Source: Dehalobacter sp. DCM
GTDB lineage: Bacteria > Bacillota > Desulfitobacteriia > Desulfitobacteriales > Syntrophobotulaceae
Assembly (NCBI RefSeq): GCF_024972775.1
Contig: NZ_CP092282.1
Span: forward strand, 4,183,525 to 4,247,524
Length of the DNA: 64,000 nucleotides
Reading direction: 5' to 3'
In this document: positions 53,090 to 61,957 of the stretch, piece by piece
Position numbering within the stretch: the stretch's first letter is position 1
How the letters are laid out: every line of letters begins with the position of its first letter
The notes under the pieces: generated by a model
Database searches by the model: none
Told to the model about the DNA's origin: nothing
What the model saw: only the letters and a program-made list of their open reading frames with translations
Translations under genes and position numbers: made by a program

Positions 53090-53554
53090 ATGCCTAAGAA
53101 AAGATACAGTATCGTTTTGACTGATCAAGAACGGCAGCAATTAATGAAAACCATTAAATGTGGCGCTTCTCCTGCTAAGGCTATTCTTCGCGCTAATATC
53201 ATTTTGCTTCTGGATGAATCCACCGATAAACATATGAGTGTCCACGAGATTGCCGATGTATTGAATACTTCTCCTACTACAGTAATAAAAGTCAAAAAAG
53301 CTTTCTGTGAAAAAGGGGCCGGCGACACTATCAGTCGTAAAAAGAGGTCTAAACCACCGGTAGAAGCCAAAATTACAGGTGATGTAGAAGCGAAGATTAT
53401 CGCCCTCAGCTGCGGTGAACCACCAGCCGGTTTTTCCCGCTGGACTTTGAGGTTACTGGCTGATAAGAGTGTTGAACTTGATATTATTGATCAGATTAGT
53501 TATGTCAGCGTGGGCAGTATTTTAAAAAAACGAATTGAAACCACATCTCCGTAA
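53090..53554 (+). CDS. IS630 transposase, N-terminal frame
   Basis: A 154-residue frame with a helix-turn-helix domain: [16 protein letters not shown] then [20 protein letters not shown] and a basic linker KKRSKPP. It ends shortly after an A7 run (53524-53530). The catalytic DDE domain continues in the +1 frame from 53526. GGGAGGTGG precedes the ATG. Confidence 0.88.
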   Translation: MPKKRYSIVLTDQERQQLMKTIKCGASPAKAILRANIILLLDESTDKHMSVHEIADVLNTSPTTVIKVKKAFCEKGAGDTISRKKRSKPPVEAKITGDVEAKIIALSCGEPPAGFSRWTLRLLADKSVELDIIDQISYVSVGSILKKRIETTSP

Positions 53555-54224
53555 ATGTTGGTGTATCCCTAAAAATGGCAGTGCGGCGTTTGTCGCTAAT
53601 ATGGAAGATGTACTCGATGTTTATCAGCGTGGCTATGATCCAGCTATTCCTGTGGTTTGCATGGATGAAAAACCGTATCAGTTACTTGGAGAAATAAGAG
53701 ATCCTATACCGGCTAGCCCTGGTTCCGTTGAAAAGTTTGATTCTGAATACCAAAGGAATGGAACATGCAGCATCTTTCTGTTTACTGAGCCATTGGGCGG
53801 GTGGAGACATGTCTTCGCCAGAGAACACCGGAAGAAAAATGATTGGGCGACTGAAATCAAAAAAATGCTGACTGTTTATTATCCAGATGCTGAAAAGGTC
53901 TGTCTGGTGGCAGACAACTTGAACACTCACAGAATATCTTCGCTTTATGAAGCATTTCCGGCAGAGGAGGCTCATACTTTAGCTAAAAGATTGGAGATCC
54001 ATTACACTCCTAAGCATGGCAGCTGGCTCAATATTGCAGAAATAGAATTATCCGCGTTGACTAAACAGTGTCTTAACAGGAGAATCAATGCTTTGGATAT
54101 ACTGAATGATCAATTGTTATTCTGGGAGATCGATCGTAACGATAAACAAAAAGGTGTTGACTGGCAGTTTACTACTGAAGATGCACGAGTGAAACTGCGG
54201 CACCTGTACCCGAAGATATTATAG
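53535..54224 (+). CDS. IS630 transposase, C-terminal DDE frame
   Basis: About 229 residues with the DDE_3 catalytic residues: [12 protein letters not shown] (first Asp), VADNLNTH (second Asp) and [15 protein letters not shown] (Glu). It has no ribosome site of its own and is expected to be made as a fusion with the upstream frame through a +1 shift or A-tract slippage, or else the element is frame-shifted and dead. Family length of the fusion, about 375 residues, is normal. Confidence 0.85.
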   Translation: MKPHLRKCWCIPKNGSAAFVANMEDVLDVYQRGYDPAIPVVCMDEKPYQLLGEIRDPIPASPGSVEKFDSEYQRNGTCSIFLFTEPLGGWRHVFAREHRKKNDWATEIKKMLTVYYPDAEKVCLVADNLNTHRISSLYEAFPAEEAHTLAKRLEIHYTPKHGSWLNIAEIELSALTKQCLNRRINALDILNDQLLFWEIDRNDKQKGVDWQFTTEDARVKLRHLYPKIL

Positions 54225-54290
54225 TTTTAGATTTAACACTGTACTAGTATTATGATCTTTCAATAATTAGACAAATATATTCTTTTAGGG

Positions 54291-54502
54291 TCCGGTCCGC
54301 GCACCACATTCCGCTTTCGGCTCTTGCGCCATCCGTGAATTTGCGTTAAGGAAGTTAAAATTCTTTTGCCCTCCCTGGCGAATTTTAACTTAGGTCCATC
54401 CATGGACCGTTGCGCTCCGCAATCCTACTCCGCTTGCCGCCGGAAATGTGGTACGCAGACCGAGCTATGGGGGTTGAATGTCCAGTTATTTAGCGAACGT
54501 TG
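54291..54502 (+). repeat. Dispersed palindromic repeat, copy C (shortened)
   Basis: Ends match copies A and B (CCACATTCCGCTTTCGGCTC and CCGGAAATGTGGTACGCAGACC), but the middle is about 60 bases shorter. The right flank TATTTAGCGAACGTTGTACTAG (54488-54508) equals that of copy B (37104-37125), marking the element end. The left end directly abuts the IS630 right terminus region. Confidence 0.8.
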
Positions 54503-54518
54503 TACTAGGTAAAAGAAA

Positions 54519-54575
54519 GACCGATGCAACTCAACGAATTCATGGTGATCGTTAAGTTACAACGGTCCTTTTTTA
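54519..54575. terminator. Bidirectional terminator between copy C and modC
   Basis: A 19-base imperfect stem (54519-54537 with 54549-54567) with T runs on both strands (CTTTTTTAT on plus, CTTTCTTTT on minus). It would stop the modABC transcript and anything from the IS side. Confidence 0.75.
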
Positions 54576-54608
54576 TAGAATGATCATACATTCAACTATT
54601 AATTCTTA

Positions 54609-55298
54609 CTAAGCCTGGTTAACAGCTGCCATCTTTATGTCTGATACTTGTGATTTCTTCAGCATGCTCAGCTTACCGCTATCAATACGGATAATTTGAT
54701 CCCCCAGCAACTCAGCTTCAGCAGGATCGTGGGTGACCATCACAAATGGAATATCCCATTGTCTCTGTATCTTTTTTAATTCAAGTTGTAATTCGCTTCT
54801 TGTTTCCGGATCAAGCGCGGATAACGGCTCGTCAAGGAGCATGATCTCCGGTTCAGTCATCAACGCTCTGGCCAGCGCCACCCGTTGTTTCTCACCCCCG
54901 GATATGTGTTGGGGATGGCGGTCCTTCAAATGCAGTATGCCCAACAACCGCATCATTTCCTCAGCCGCGTATGGGGAGACATGGCGTTTTTGTTTGCTAA
55001 CGCCATACGTTATATTCTTCTTAACCGTCATATGCGGAAAAAGAGCGTATTCCTGAAAAACATAGCCTACTTTACGTTCTTTCGTCGCCAAATTGATTTT
55101 TTTATCCGACGCATAGACTGTCCTATCGCCGATTTGAATCAGTCCCTCTGACGGGCTTTTCAGTCCTGCCAGGCACTTGAGAATCGTCGTTTTTCCCGCT
55201 CCGGAAGGACCTACCAACACCAGGATCTCATTGCCGGCTTGAATTTTTGCTTTCAGTTCAAAATGATGCAATTGCAGTGTAAAATCAGCCTTTAGCAT
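54609..55298 (-). CDS. modC: Molybdate-type ABC transporter ATPase, short form
   Basis: A 229-residue ATPase. Walker A GPSGAGKTTILKCLAGL near residue 30, Q loop VFQEYALFPHMTVKKNI, signature ISGGEKQRVALARAL, Walker B IMLLDEPLSALDPET, switch His VTHDPAEAEL. It lacks the C-terminal Mop/TOBE domain found in many ModC proteins, so no direct feedback inhibition by molybdate is expected. It is seven bases downstream of modB. Confidence 0.88.
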   Translation of the reverse strand: MLKADFTLQLHHFELKAKIQAGNEILVLVGPSGAGKTTILKCLAGLKSPSEGLIQIGDRTVYASDKKINLATKERKVGYVFQEYALFPHMTVKKNITYGVSKQKRHVSPYAAEEMMRLLGILHLKDRHPQHISGGEKQRVALARALMTEPEIMLLDEPLSALDPETRSELQLELKKIQRQWDIPFVMVTHDPAEAELLGDQIIRIDSGKLSMLKKSQVSDIKMAAVNQA

Positions 55299-55304
55299 AC
55301 CTGC

Positions 55305-56000
55305 TCACTCCCTGCCTGCCGGATCATTGGTCATTCCTTGCTGCCGGCGTTTTGACCAACGGTTAAGTCCGAATATCACTAAAAAGCTAAATACGGTCAT
55401 CATGATGACAAGGACCATGGCCGTTTGTGAGTCGCCGCCTTCATTGGCCATATAGATGGCAATGGGCATCGTCTGCGTCCTACCCGGAATATTTCCGGCA
55501 ATCATCAATGTGGCTCCGAACTCGCCGAGCGAACGCGCAAATGAAAGGATAAAACCCGAAACAATTCCCGGCCAGGATAATGGCAGGGTTATTGTGAAAA
55601 ATACGCGGAATTCATTGGAACCCAAGGTTCGGGCAGCATTTTCCAATGTTCGGTCCACACTTTCCATTGCAGCCTTGGCCGACTGATACATTAAAGGGAA
55701 TGAAACAACCGCAGCGGCAATGACTGCACCGGAAAGACTGAAAACAACGCTGACATGAAAGAGATTTTCTAAGAGCTGCCCGAGTGGCCCATTCTTGCCA
55801 AAAAGCCACAACAGGATAAAACCAACGACGGAAGGCGGAAGGACTAATGGCATCGTGATAATCGCTTCCGCGATGTCCTTACCGGGGAAGTTTCGTCTGG
55901 CCATATGTCCTGCTACAGGAATTCCGATGAGAACGACGATGATTACTGCAGCAACGGCTACCTTGAGGGATAATATGACCGGCGTATAATCAAAATTCAT
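55305..56000 (-). CDS. modB: Molybdate ABC transporter permease
   Basis: A 231-residue permease with about five helices: ITMPLVLPPSVVGFILLWLF, GKNGPLGQLLE, the EAA loop ENAARTLGSNEFRVFFTITL and SFARSLGEFGATLMIAGNIPG, the last being diagnostic of ModB/WtpB/TupB-type oxyanion permeases. It is 110 bases after modA. The cargo may be molybdate or tungstate. Confidence 0.93.
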   Translation of the reverse strand: MNFDYTPVILSLKVAVAAVIIVVLIGIPVAGHMARRNFPGKDIAEAIITMPLVLPPSVVGFILLWLFGKNGPLGQLLENLFHVSVVFSLSGAVIAAAVVSFPLMYQSAKAAMESVDRTLENAARTLGSNEFRVFFTITLPLSWPGIVSGFILSFARSLGEFGATLMIAGNIPGRTQTMPIAIYMANEGGDSQTAMVLVIMMTVFSFLVIFGLNRWSKRRQQGMTNDPAGRE

Positions 56001-56112
56001 GAGAATGGCTCCTGACTAAGTATATGCTAATATAACGCTATAAGAAATAATACTATTGAAACCTACCCTTAGTCAAGATTGGTTTATATTATGGGATATC
56101 GGTCTTGGTTTT

Positions 56113-56922
56113 TTACTTAAATCCATATGCCTTGAAGATCGTTTTTGCTTCGCTGCTGCTCAGGTAATCCAGAAAAGCTTTAGCCTCTGTTTGATTTTTT
56201 GATGCAGCAATCACGGCCCCGGGGTAGGTGATGGCGCTGTGACTTTCAGCCGGCGCCGTTGCTACTGTTTTGACTTTATCTGAGCTCATGGCATCGGAGG
56301 TATAAACGAAACCGGCATCAACATTGCCGCTCTCGACATACGTCAAAACCTGATTAACATCCTTAGCAAGCACCAATTTGGACTGAAGCTGGTCATAGAG
56401 GCCCATATGGGTTAATGATTCCTTGGCATACTTCCCTGCCGGTACACTCTCAGGCGTACCCATACCGATCTTCGAGGCTTTACTCAGATCCTCAAATCGG
56501 GTTATTGTCGTGTTATCCTTGCCAACGATCAAGACGAGATCATTGCCAAGTAGATCAAGCCGTGTACCGCTCACTAATAAATTACCGTCTTCGAGCGCAT
56601 CCATCTGTTTCTTCCCAGCAGAAACAAATACATCCGCCGGAGCACCTTGTTCAATTTGTTGTTGCAGTGTCCCTGATGAAGCGAAGCTAAATGTCAGATC
56701 AATTCCGCTGTTTTTGCTTTCATAGTCCGTTTCAATTTCTGTCAAGGCACCTTTCAGGCTCGCCGCAGCCATAATAATGATTTCCTTTTTCTGACCCGAG
56801 TCCGAATTATTTGCTTGCGCGCCGCTTGGTGTTTTGCCGGAATTACTGCACCCACTCAGCACTAAACAAAGAATGAGCCCCACGGACAATAGGCTAAGAA
56901 GTCTTTTTGTTTGCGTTTTCAT
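56113..56922 (-). CDS. modA: Molybdate-binding lipoprotein
   Basis: A 269-residue lipoprotein. Lipobox VLSGC near residue 25. The mature protein has the ModA motifs IMAAASLKGALTEIE, FSFASSGTLQQQIEQGAPADVFVSA (split over two strands), and AGFVYTSDA, with the Ser/Tyr oxyanion ligands in AAAS, SSGT and VYTS. It starts the modABC operon. A 290-base gap separates it from the divergent regulator, which could sense molybdate. Confidence 0.93.
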   Translation of the reverse strand: MKTQTKRLLSLLSVGLILCLVLSGCSNSGKTPSGAQANNSDSGQKKEIIIMAAASLKGALTEIETDYESKNSGIDLTFSFASSGTLQQQIEQGAPADVFVSAGKKQMDALEDGNLLVSGTRLDLLGNDLVLIVGKDNTTITRFEDLSKASKIGMGTPESVPAGKYAKESLTHMGLYDQLQSKLVLAKDVNQVLTYVESGNVDAGFVYTSDAMSSDKVKTVATAPAESHSAITYPGAVIAASKNQTEAKAFLDYLSSSEAKTIFKAYGFK

Positions 56923-57156
56923 AATCTGTCTCCTCGATAATTATTTTTCTCACTTAAACCATCTTTAACAAATGTAAACTAATTATAACTCGCATCAATA
57001 TTATACATCAGCAAATATTATCTTTCAATAAGCAATTTAACTCCATCTAACAATATCCAATATAAGCTTCACCCGCTTCAAAACTGTTAAATCTTAATCA
57101 TAAATGACTACGGCTCACATAAATTGTGGTTCTAACTATTTCTCTGTAATTATCTT

Positions 57157-57185
57157 TTGAGTCAGGCTACGTCTTGTGGTATAAT
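57157..57185 (+). promoter_or_regulatory. Promoter of the PBP-domain regulator
   Basis: TTGAGT (57157-57162), 17 bases, TATAAT (57180-57185); the transcript leader is short. No ModE palindrome is obvious in the gap from 56923 to 57156. Confidence 0.75.
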
Positions 57186-57218
57186 GAATGCAGCATGTTT
57201 ATAGAAGAGGTGACTTGT

Positions 57219-58187
57219 TTGCCTAACAATACATCCTACACCCCCGAAGAAGTCGCTCATATTTTAAAAATATCTAAATATACCGTATATGAACTGATTA
57301 AGCGCGGTGAGCTCGCTGCCTACCGTGTCGGCCGTAAGGTTCGGGTAGAAGAGCCGGATATCGAGAGATATAAACAACGGAGTAAAGCAGCTTCAAGTCC
57401 ATCCGATACCTACGCTTCTCAGGATCAAACATCCGCACTAACTATCGATCAACCGCTTGAACTGTCACGACCTTTAGCCAGGACTGAAGACAGTCTGGTT
57501 ATCTGCGGCCAGGATGTCATGCTGGATATTCTTACCCGCCATTTGTTAAAACAGTATCCTAATCTTAAGTTTTTTAGAAATTATATGGGAAGCATTGACG
57601 GTTTACTGGCACTCTACCGGGGGGAAGCTAATCTGGCGACTGTCCATCTCTGGGACAGTGATACTGGTGACTATAATCTACCCTATATTCGGCGGCTTAT
57701 GCCCGGTCATCAGACGGTCGTTATCAACTTAGCTTTTCGCATGGAAGGGTTTTACGTCCGCCGCGGCAACCCAAAGAAAATAATGACCTGGAAGGATCTC
57801 GCCAGGCCGGATATTCGTTTTATTAATCGGGAACGCGGATCAGGCGCCCGTGTTCTGCTCGATGAGAAGCTACGACTGGAAAGCATTCCGCACCACCTGA
57901 TCAACGGCTACTTTGATGAAGAACATAGTCACATGGCCATAGCCAGCAAAGTCGCTCGGGGTGAGGCCGATGTTGGCTTGGGTATAGAAAAAGCTGCCTT
58001 ACAGGTTCCCGAACTGGATTTTATCTCGCTGCATAAAGAAAGATACGATTTGGTCCTGCGCGAAGAAGACCTGAATAAACCTATTTTTCAAGCCCTGCTT
58101 ACGACTATTCGGTCTCCCGAATATCGCAAAGAAGTCGAGGGGCTTGGCGGATATGATGTATCTCGGATGGGTGAGATAATGGAATAA
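57219..58187 (+). CDS. Excisionase-type HTH regulator with periplasmic-binding-like domain
   Basis: About 322 residues. N-terminal MerR/excisionase-like helix-turn-helix: YTPEEVAHILKISKYTVYEL, then GRKVRVEEPDIERYKQ. From about residue 85 there is a cytoplasmic substrate-binding-like (PBP_like) domain: CGQDVMLDILTRHLLKQYP, LATVHLWDSDTGDYN, RGSGARVLLDEKL and ARGEADVGLGIEKAA. Proteins of this architecture often sit beside molybdate transport genes and are presumed to bind the oxyanion or cofactor. It is divergent from modABC. The TTG at 57219 has GAGGTG eight bases upstream; an ATG at 57195 lacks a site. Confidence 0.85.
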   Translation: MPNNTSYTPEEVAHILKISKYTVYELIKRGELAAYRVGRKVRVEEPDIERYKQRSKAASSPSDTYASQDQTSALTIDQPLELSRPLARTEDSLVICGQDVMLDILTRHLLKQYPNLKFFRNYMGSIDGLLALYRGEANLATVHLWDSDTGDYNLPYIRRLMPGHQTVVINLAFRMEGFYVRRGNPKKIMTWKDLARPDIRFINRERGSGARVLLDEKLRLESIPHHLINGYFDEEHSHMAIASKVARGEADVGLGIEKAALQVPELDFISLHKERYDLVLREEDLNKPIFQALLTTIRSPEYRKEVEGLGGYDVSRMGEIME

Positions 58188-58220
58188 CACTGGTGATTTA
58201 TTGGCCGTTAACAATGACGT

Positions 58221-58282
58221 AATCATTACGAAACCCGAAGAATTTCCAAGCGCTTGGAAATTCTTCGGGTTTCGTAATGATT
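58221..58282. terminator. 62-bp perfect palindrome, probable bidirectional terminator
   Basis: 31-base arms, 58221-58251 and 58252-58282, are exact reverse complements with no loop; the centre is CCAAGCGCTTGG. It lies between the convergent ends of the regulator gene and the kinase gene. The plus strand continues with TTATATAT. Its length and perfection exceed a usual terminator. Confidence 0.8.
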
Positions 58283-58336
58283 TTATATATCGAAGATTAT
58301 TTAATCACATTTTCCATTCATTTTTAAATAAACTAT

Positions 58337-59806
58337 TTATTGTACCAGGTCAACCTCAAACCAAAATTCAACGCCGTTATCACTATTCTGTGCCCCATAA
58401 GCATTACCGTGCATTTCCTGTATAGCTCTGACAATCGACAGACCTAGCCCTGTCCCGCCGTAGGAACGCGTTCTGGCTTTATCCACTTTATAAAAGCTGG
58501 TCCATATCTTTTCTATGGCGTCCTCCGGAATTGGATTTCCGGAGTTAAATATGCTCACCCTGGCTTTCTGTCCATTTCTCACAACGTTCACTCGGAATTG
58601 TTTCTGCTGATCAACGTGGTTGATCGCATTAACAATATAGTTCACAAAAACTTGTTCGATCCGGTCTATATCTGCGTTTACAATGATATTGTCTTCTATT
58701 TCTTGTGTCAGCTGAATATTGTTTTCCTTTAGCAACAACGTGTTTTTCTTTAAAATAAACGCGATTAGCTCATTTAGGTTAAAATCGCTGCGGTCCAAGC
58801 GGGAATATCCGGCATCGATCTGGGATAAATCCAGTAATTGTTTGACAAGTTTATTCATTTTTGTGCTTTCATCGATGATCACATGGCAATAAAAGTCCTT
58901 GTCTTCTTCACTTTCATTGACATTGAGTTTCAGGCCTTCAGCATATCCCTGAATCAGGGCAATCGGCGTCTTCAGCTCATGAGAGACATTAGAAATAAAC
59001 TCTTTCCGCATTTCGTCAATTTTTCTTTCTTTTTCGATATCGGCCATCAATTTCTCATTTGCCTGCCGAAGTTCTGTTATTGATTTCTCAAGCTGGGTAG
59101 AAAGTGAGTTAATACTTGAACCAAGTTCTCCTACTTCATCATAAGTTATTACCGGATACTTTTTGCTAAAGTCCAATTGAGACATGCCCATGGCAATATC
59201 TTTTAAGATAACAATGGGTTTAGTAAATCGACTGGAATAGATAAAAACAAAAATCAAACCTACGATCATAATAAACAAGCCTGTAAACAGCGAAAACTTA
59301 TTGGCGATCGCCGCACTCTCCTGTATGGCCACAACCGGAGTGCTGAGAAAGATATAATCCCCATTGTTGAGCATCCCCACAAGGTTGATAAATTCCGAAT
59401 TCAACCTGCGATCATTAGAACGCGTAATGACCGGTTGCCCATCCGACTGCACTTTTTCGAGAATCATACTGTCCGGTATATATAAGTATTCCGGTCGATG
59501 GTTGTCTGAACCATAGAAGATATCATCCTTTAAGGACGAGATGTACTTTATGCGCAACGAAGAATCCAGAATAGTCACATTTAAGTTTTCGGTCCGTTCA
59601 TATTTCTCCAGACTCAAGAGGATGCCAAATGGCTCCCCCCCATAAAGACCATTGATTTCTTTATAATTCTCCTTAAGCGTGCTCTCTTTATTCAAATAAT
59701 AATATCGGACTAAAAACTGGTCATTTAAAAACCAGGAAAGCAGAACATATAGAATCGTTAAACTGCCGATTGCTGCGAATAATTTAAGTTTGATCGATGA
59801 TTTCAT
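58337..59806 (-). CDS. Membrane sensor histidine kinase 2
   Basis: A 489-residue kinase. First helix near residues 9-26, a sensor domain of about 140 residues (IPDSMILEKVQSDGQPVITR), second helix near 172-194, HAMP (SRFTKPIVILKDIAMGMSQL), coiled linker, HisKA with ISNVSHELKTPIALIQGYAEG (His near 274), HATPase_c with FVNYIVNAINHV, FNSGNPIPEDAI and GGTGLGLSIVRAI. The ATGA start overlaps the regulator stop. The pattern matches PhoR/ResE-like kinases; the signal is unknown. Confidence 0.94.
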   Translation of the reverse strand: MKSSIKLKLFAAIGSLTILYVLLSWFLNDQFLVRYYYLNKESTLKENYKEINGLYGGEPFGILLSLEKYERTENLNVTILDSSLRIKYISSLKDDIFYGSDNHRPEYLYIPDSMILEKVQSDGQPVITRSNDRRLNSEFINLVGMLNNGDYIFLSTPVVAIQESAAIANKFSLFTGLFIMIVGLIFVFIYSSRFTKPIVILKDIAMGMSQLDFSKKYPVITYDEVGELGSSINSLSTQLEKSITELRQANEKLMADIEKERKIDEMRKEFISNVSHELKTPIALIQGYAEGLKLNVNESEEDKDFYCHVIIDESTKMNKLVKQLLDLSQIDAGYSRLDRSDFNLNELIAFILKKNTLLLKENNIQLTQEIEDNIIVNADIDRIEQVFVNYIVNAINHVDQQKQFRVNVVRNGQKARVSIFNSGNPIPEDAIEKIWTSFYKVDKARTRSYGGTGLGLSIVRAIQEMHGNAYGAQNSDNGVEFWFEVDLVQ

Positions 59807-60480
59807 CGGATTACCTCAAACCGATACCCTAACCCCCTGACGGTCTGAATAAAGTCCCCTTTTGATCCCAATTTATACCGCAGTCGTTTAATGTGGGTAT
59901 CTACTGTTCTGGCATCACCGTAATAATCATAATCCCACACCGAATTCAGGATCTGTTCCCTGGAAATTGCCAAGCTCTCGTTTTCAATCAAATATACCAG
60001 GAGTTCATATTCTTTGGGGCTTAACTCAATTCGCTCGCTGTCAACGCTGACGACTCGCCTGTTTTTATCGATTTCCAACCCATTAAAGTCCTTCGCTGCG
60101 GACTTGGTATCGCTTGTTCTTCTTAAGAGCGCCTGGACTCGGGCAACTAATATCATCGGACTGAATGGTTTTGTGATATATTCGTCCGCTCCGAGATCAA
60201 AGCCAAATAATTCATCCGACTCTTCAGAGCGTGCTGTTAACATGATGATCGGGACGCGTGCGGCATTTTTTCGGATCTCCCGGCACACGGTCCATCCATC
60301 CATCTCCGGCATCATAACATCTAAGATTGCCAGGCAAATATTCTTTTCTGAATGAAATATTTCTAAAGCCTTTTTGCCGTCTTCTGCCTCGATGACGTTG
60401 AAGCCCTCTTTTTTTAGAAAATCTGCTACCAGTTTTCGCATTCTTGCTTCATCATCTGCAATAAGTATATTTCCTGTCAC
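59803..60480 (-). CDS. OmpR/PhoB-family response regulator 2
   Basis: A 225-residue regulator. Receiver: ADDEARMRKLVADFL, phospho-Asp in LAILDVMMPEMDGWTV near residue 53, Lys in YITKPFSPMILVARV. Winged-helix output near 130-222 ends QTVRGLGYRFEV. Starts with GTG seven bases after AGGAGGGG. It is paired with the kinase downstream. Both two-component pairs in the window have the same gene order but are clearly different proteins. Confidence 0.94.
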   Translation of the reverse strand: MTGNILIADDEARMRKLVADFLKKEGFNVIEAEDGKKALEIFHSEKNICLAILDVMMPEMDGWTVCREIRKNAARVPIIMLTARSEESDELFGFDLGADEYITKPFSPMILVARVQALLRRTSDTKSAAKDFNGLEIDKNRRVVSVDSERIELSPKEYELLVYLIENESLAISREQILNSVWDYDYYGDARTVDTHIKRLRYKLGSKGDFIQTVRGLGYRFEVIR

Positions 60481-60582
60481 CTTGATACCCCTCCTTACTC
60501 TATCATAGTGAGGCGATGTGTCCGTTTTGTGAAGAAACGATTAACTTTTCGTGTTTTTGTCTATACCCTTGACCGCAACGAA

Positions 60583-61776
60583 TTATTTACCCGATGTCCG
60601 GATATGACTGACGGCATTTTTACCCCTCTTCTTGGATAAGTAAAGTCCGGCATCAGCAGCTTTGAGGAGTTCCTCGACAGTTGTCCCGTCTTCCGGGAAG
60701 GAAGCAAGTCCGATGGAAACGCTGATATTGGGTTCTTGATTGATCTTTGCCCGAAATCTTTCAGCAACAATCGACACATCAGCCAGGTTCGTATTGGGTA
60801 GGATGACAAGGAATTCATCGCCGCCATACCGCCCAAAGAAATCGATATCACGAATACTTTCTCTCGCGATCTTGGCGACTTGCTTTAGGTAAAAATCCCC
60901 GCTGATATGCCCTTTGGTATCATTGATTGCTTTAAAGTCATCAATATCAAACAGCATAATCGCGAATTCCTTGGTCTTTGGATTTTCAATCAAATCCTTG
61001 AAATAGGCGAGTATCCCTTTTTTATTCAGTGCATTAACCAATGGATCGCGCTGCGCAAGATTGAGAAGATGCTCATTATGCATTTCTATTTCGAATATTC
61101 TCTTCTTGACTTCGTAGTTGATTGTCTTGTTTACATCGGCGAGTTTTTTCTCCGCGGCTATTAATTTAGATAGATACTCTTCACGTACCATTTTAAACAC
61201 AAATACGGAAAAGAGCAAAAATGCAGTGAGCTGACAAAATACACTAAAAAATCCGCCTTTTACTGGAAATGTATATTCTACGATCTGTCCCAGAGCAAGA
61301 AGTGATATTCCCCAGTCGATATGAGACGGTATTAACCGTATGGTTTTTCGTTGGAGAACTACCGTGCCAATACATAGAATAAGAACAATCCCCTCTAATA
61401 AGAGAGGCCGCGATAGATATACCTCATAATTCTTGAGATAGACAAAGCCTAAGAGAAGCATAAACGGATAGGCCAAGGATATGAGAACCGTTGATGTGAT
61501 ACTTTTCCACCGCCAAATCAGAAATACCATGAAGAACAACCCTAAACACACGGTGCCCATATGGCGGATAATTTGCAGCCGCAGGACGGAATCAGGATAA
61601 AAGATACTGATTAAAGCTAATATGAATACGCCAATAAAACTAAGGCCGAACGCCCTTGAAAAGCTGTTGTTTTCATTATTCATTGCAATAACAACAGAGG
61701 CAATCAGAAATGAGAAGCAAAGCATAAGAATCGCTGTGATTTGGTCACTGACATAGACGAAAAACATTGGCATCAT
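60583..61776 (-). CDS. Membrane diguanylate cyclase (GGDEF)
   Basis: A 397-residue protein. About six or seven hydrophobic helices in residues 1-205, a coiled linker, then a GGDEF domain with RDPLVNALNKKGIL, DIDDFKAINDTKGHISGDFYLK and the active loop FGRYGGDEFLVILP. An inhibitory-site RDID lies five residues before GGDEF, so product feedback is expected. It makes cyclic di-GMP, complementing the HD-GYP phosphodiesterase gene at 17750. The third codon ATG (61774-61776) has AGGA at six bases and is preferred. It is 100 bases upstream of the two-component pair on the same strand. Confidence 0.92.
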   Translation of the reverse strand: MMPMFFVYVSDQITAILMLCFSFLIASVVIAMNNENNSFSRAFGLSFIGVFILALISIFYPDSVLRLQIIRHMGTVCLGLFFMVFLIWRWKSITSTVLISLAYPFMLLLGFVYLKNYEVYLSRPLLLEGIVLILCIGTVVLQRKTIRLIPSHIDWGISLLALGQIVEYTFPVKGGFFSVFCQLTAFLLFSVFVFKMVREEYLSKLIAAEKKLADVNKTINYEVKKRIFEIEMHNEHLLNLAQRDPLVNALNKKGILAYFKDLIENPKTKEFAIMLFDIDDFKAINDTKGHISGDFYLKQVAKIARESIRDIDFFGRYGGDEFLVILPNTNLADVSIVAERFRAKINQEPNISVSIGLASFPEDGTTVEELLKAADAGLYLSKKRGKNAVSHIRTSGK

Positions 61777-61957
61777 TATCATTCCTATCGAGTAATATTC
61801 CTAAGGCAAGTATTATTCACTATTAATAATATCGAAATTTGCCAGCGAAAGATAGTGTCAAAGGGCTTTTGCGAACTAAGAATATGAGTTAAAATAATAT
61901 TTATGGATTAAAATAGCAAAGTATTGGTAAATGAAATAGACAAAGGGGTAATAAGCA

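Larger units (their letters stand above)
53017..54247 (+). mobile_element. IS630-family insertion sequence
   Basis: About 1231 bases flanked by TA on each side (53015-53016 and 54248-54249), the expected IS630 target duplication. Terminal inverted repeats are CTAGT, four variable bases, then TGTTAAATCTAAAA on both ends. It carries the two transposase frames at 53090 and 53535. The insertion lies right after the ABC ATPase gene and next to repeat copy C, whose family has similar CTAGTAC termini. Confidence 0.85.
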
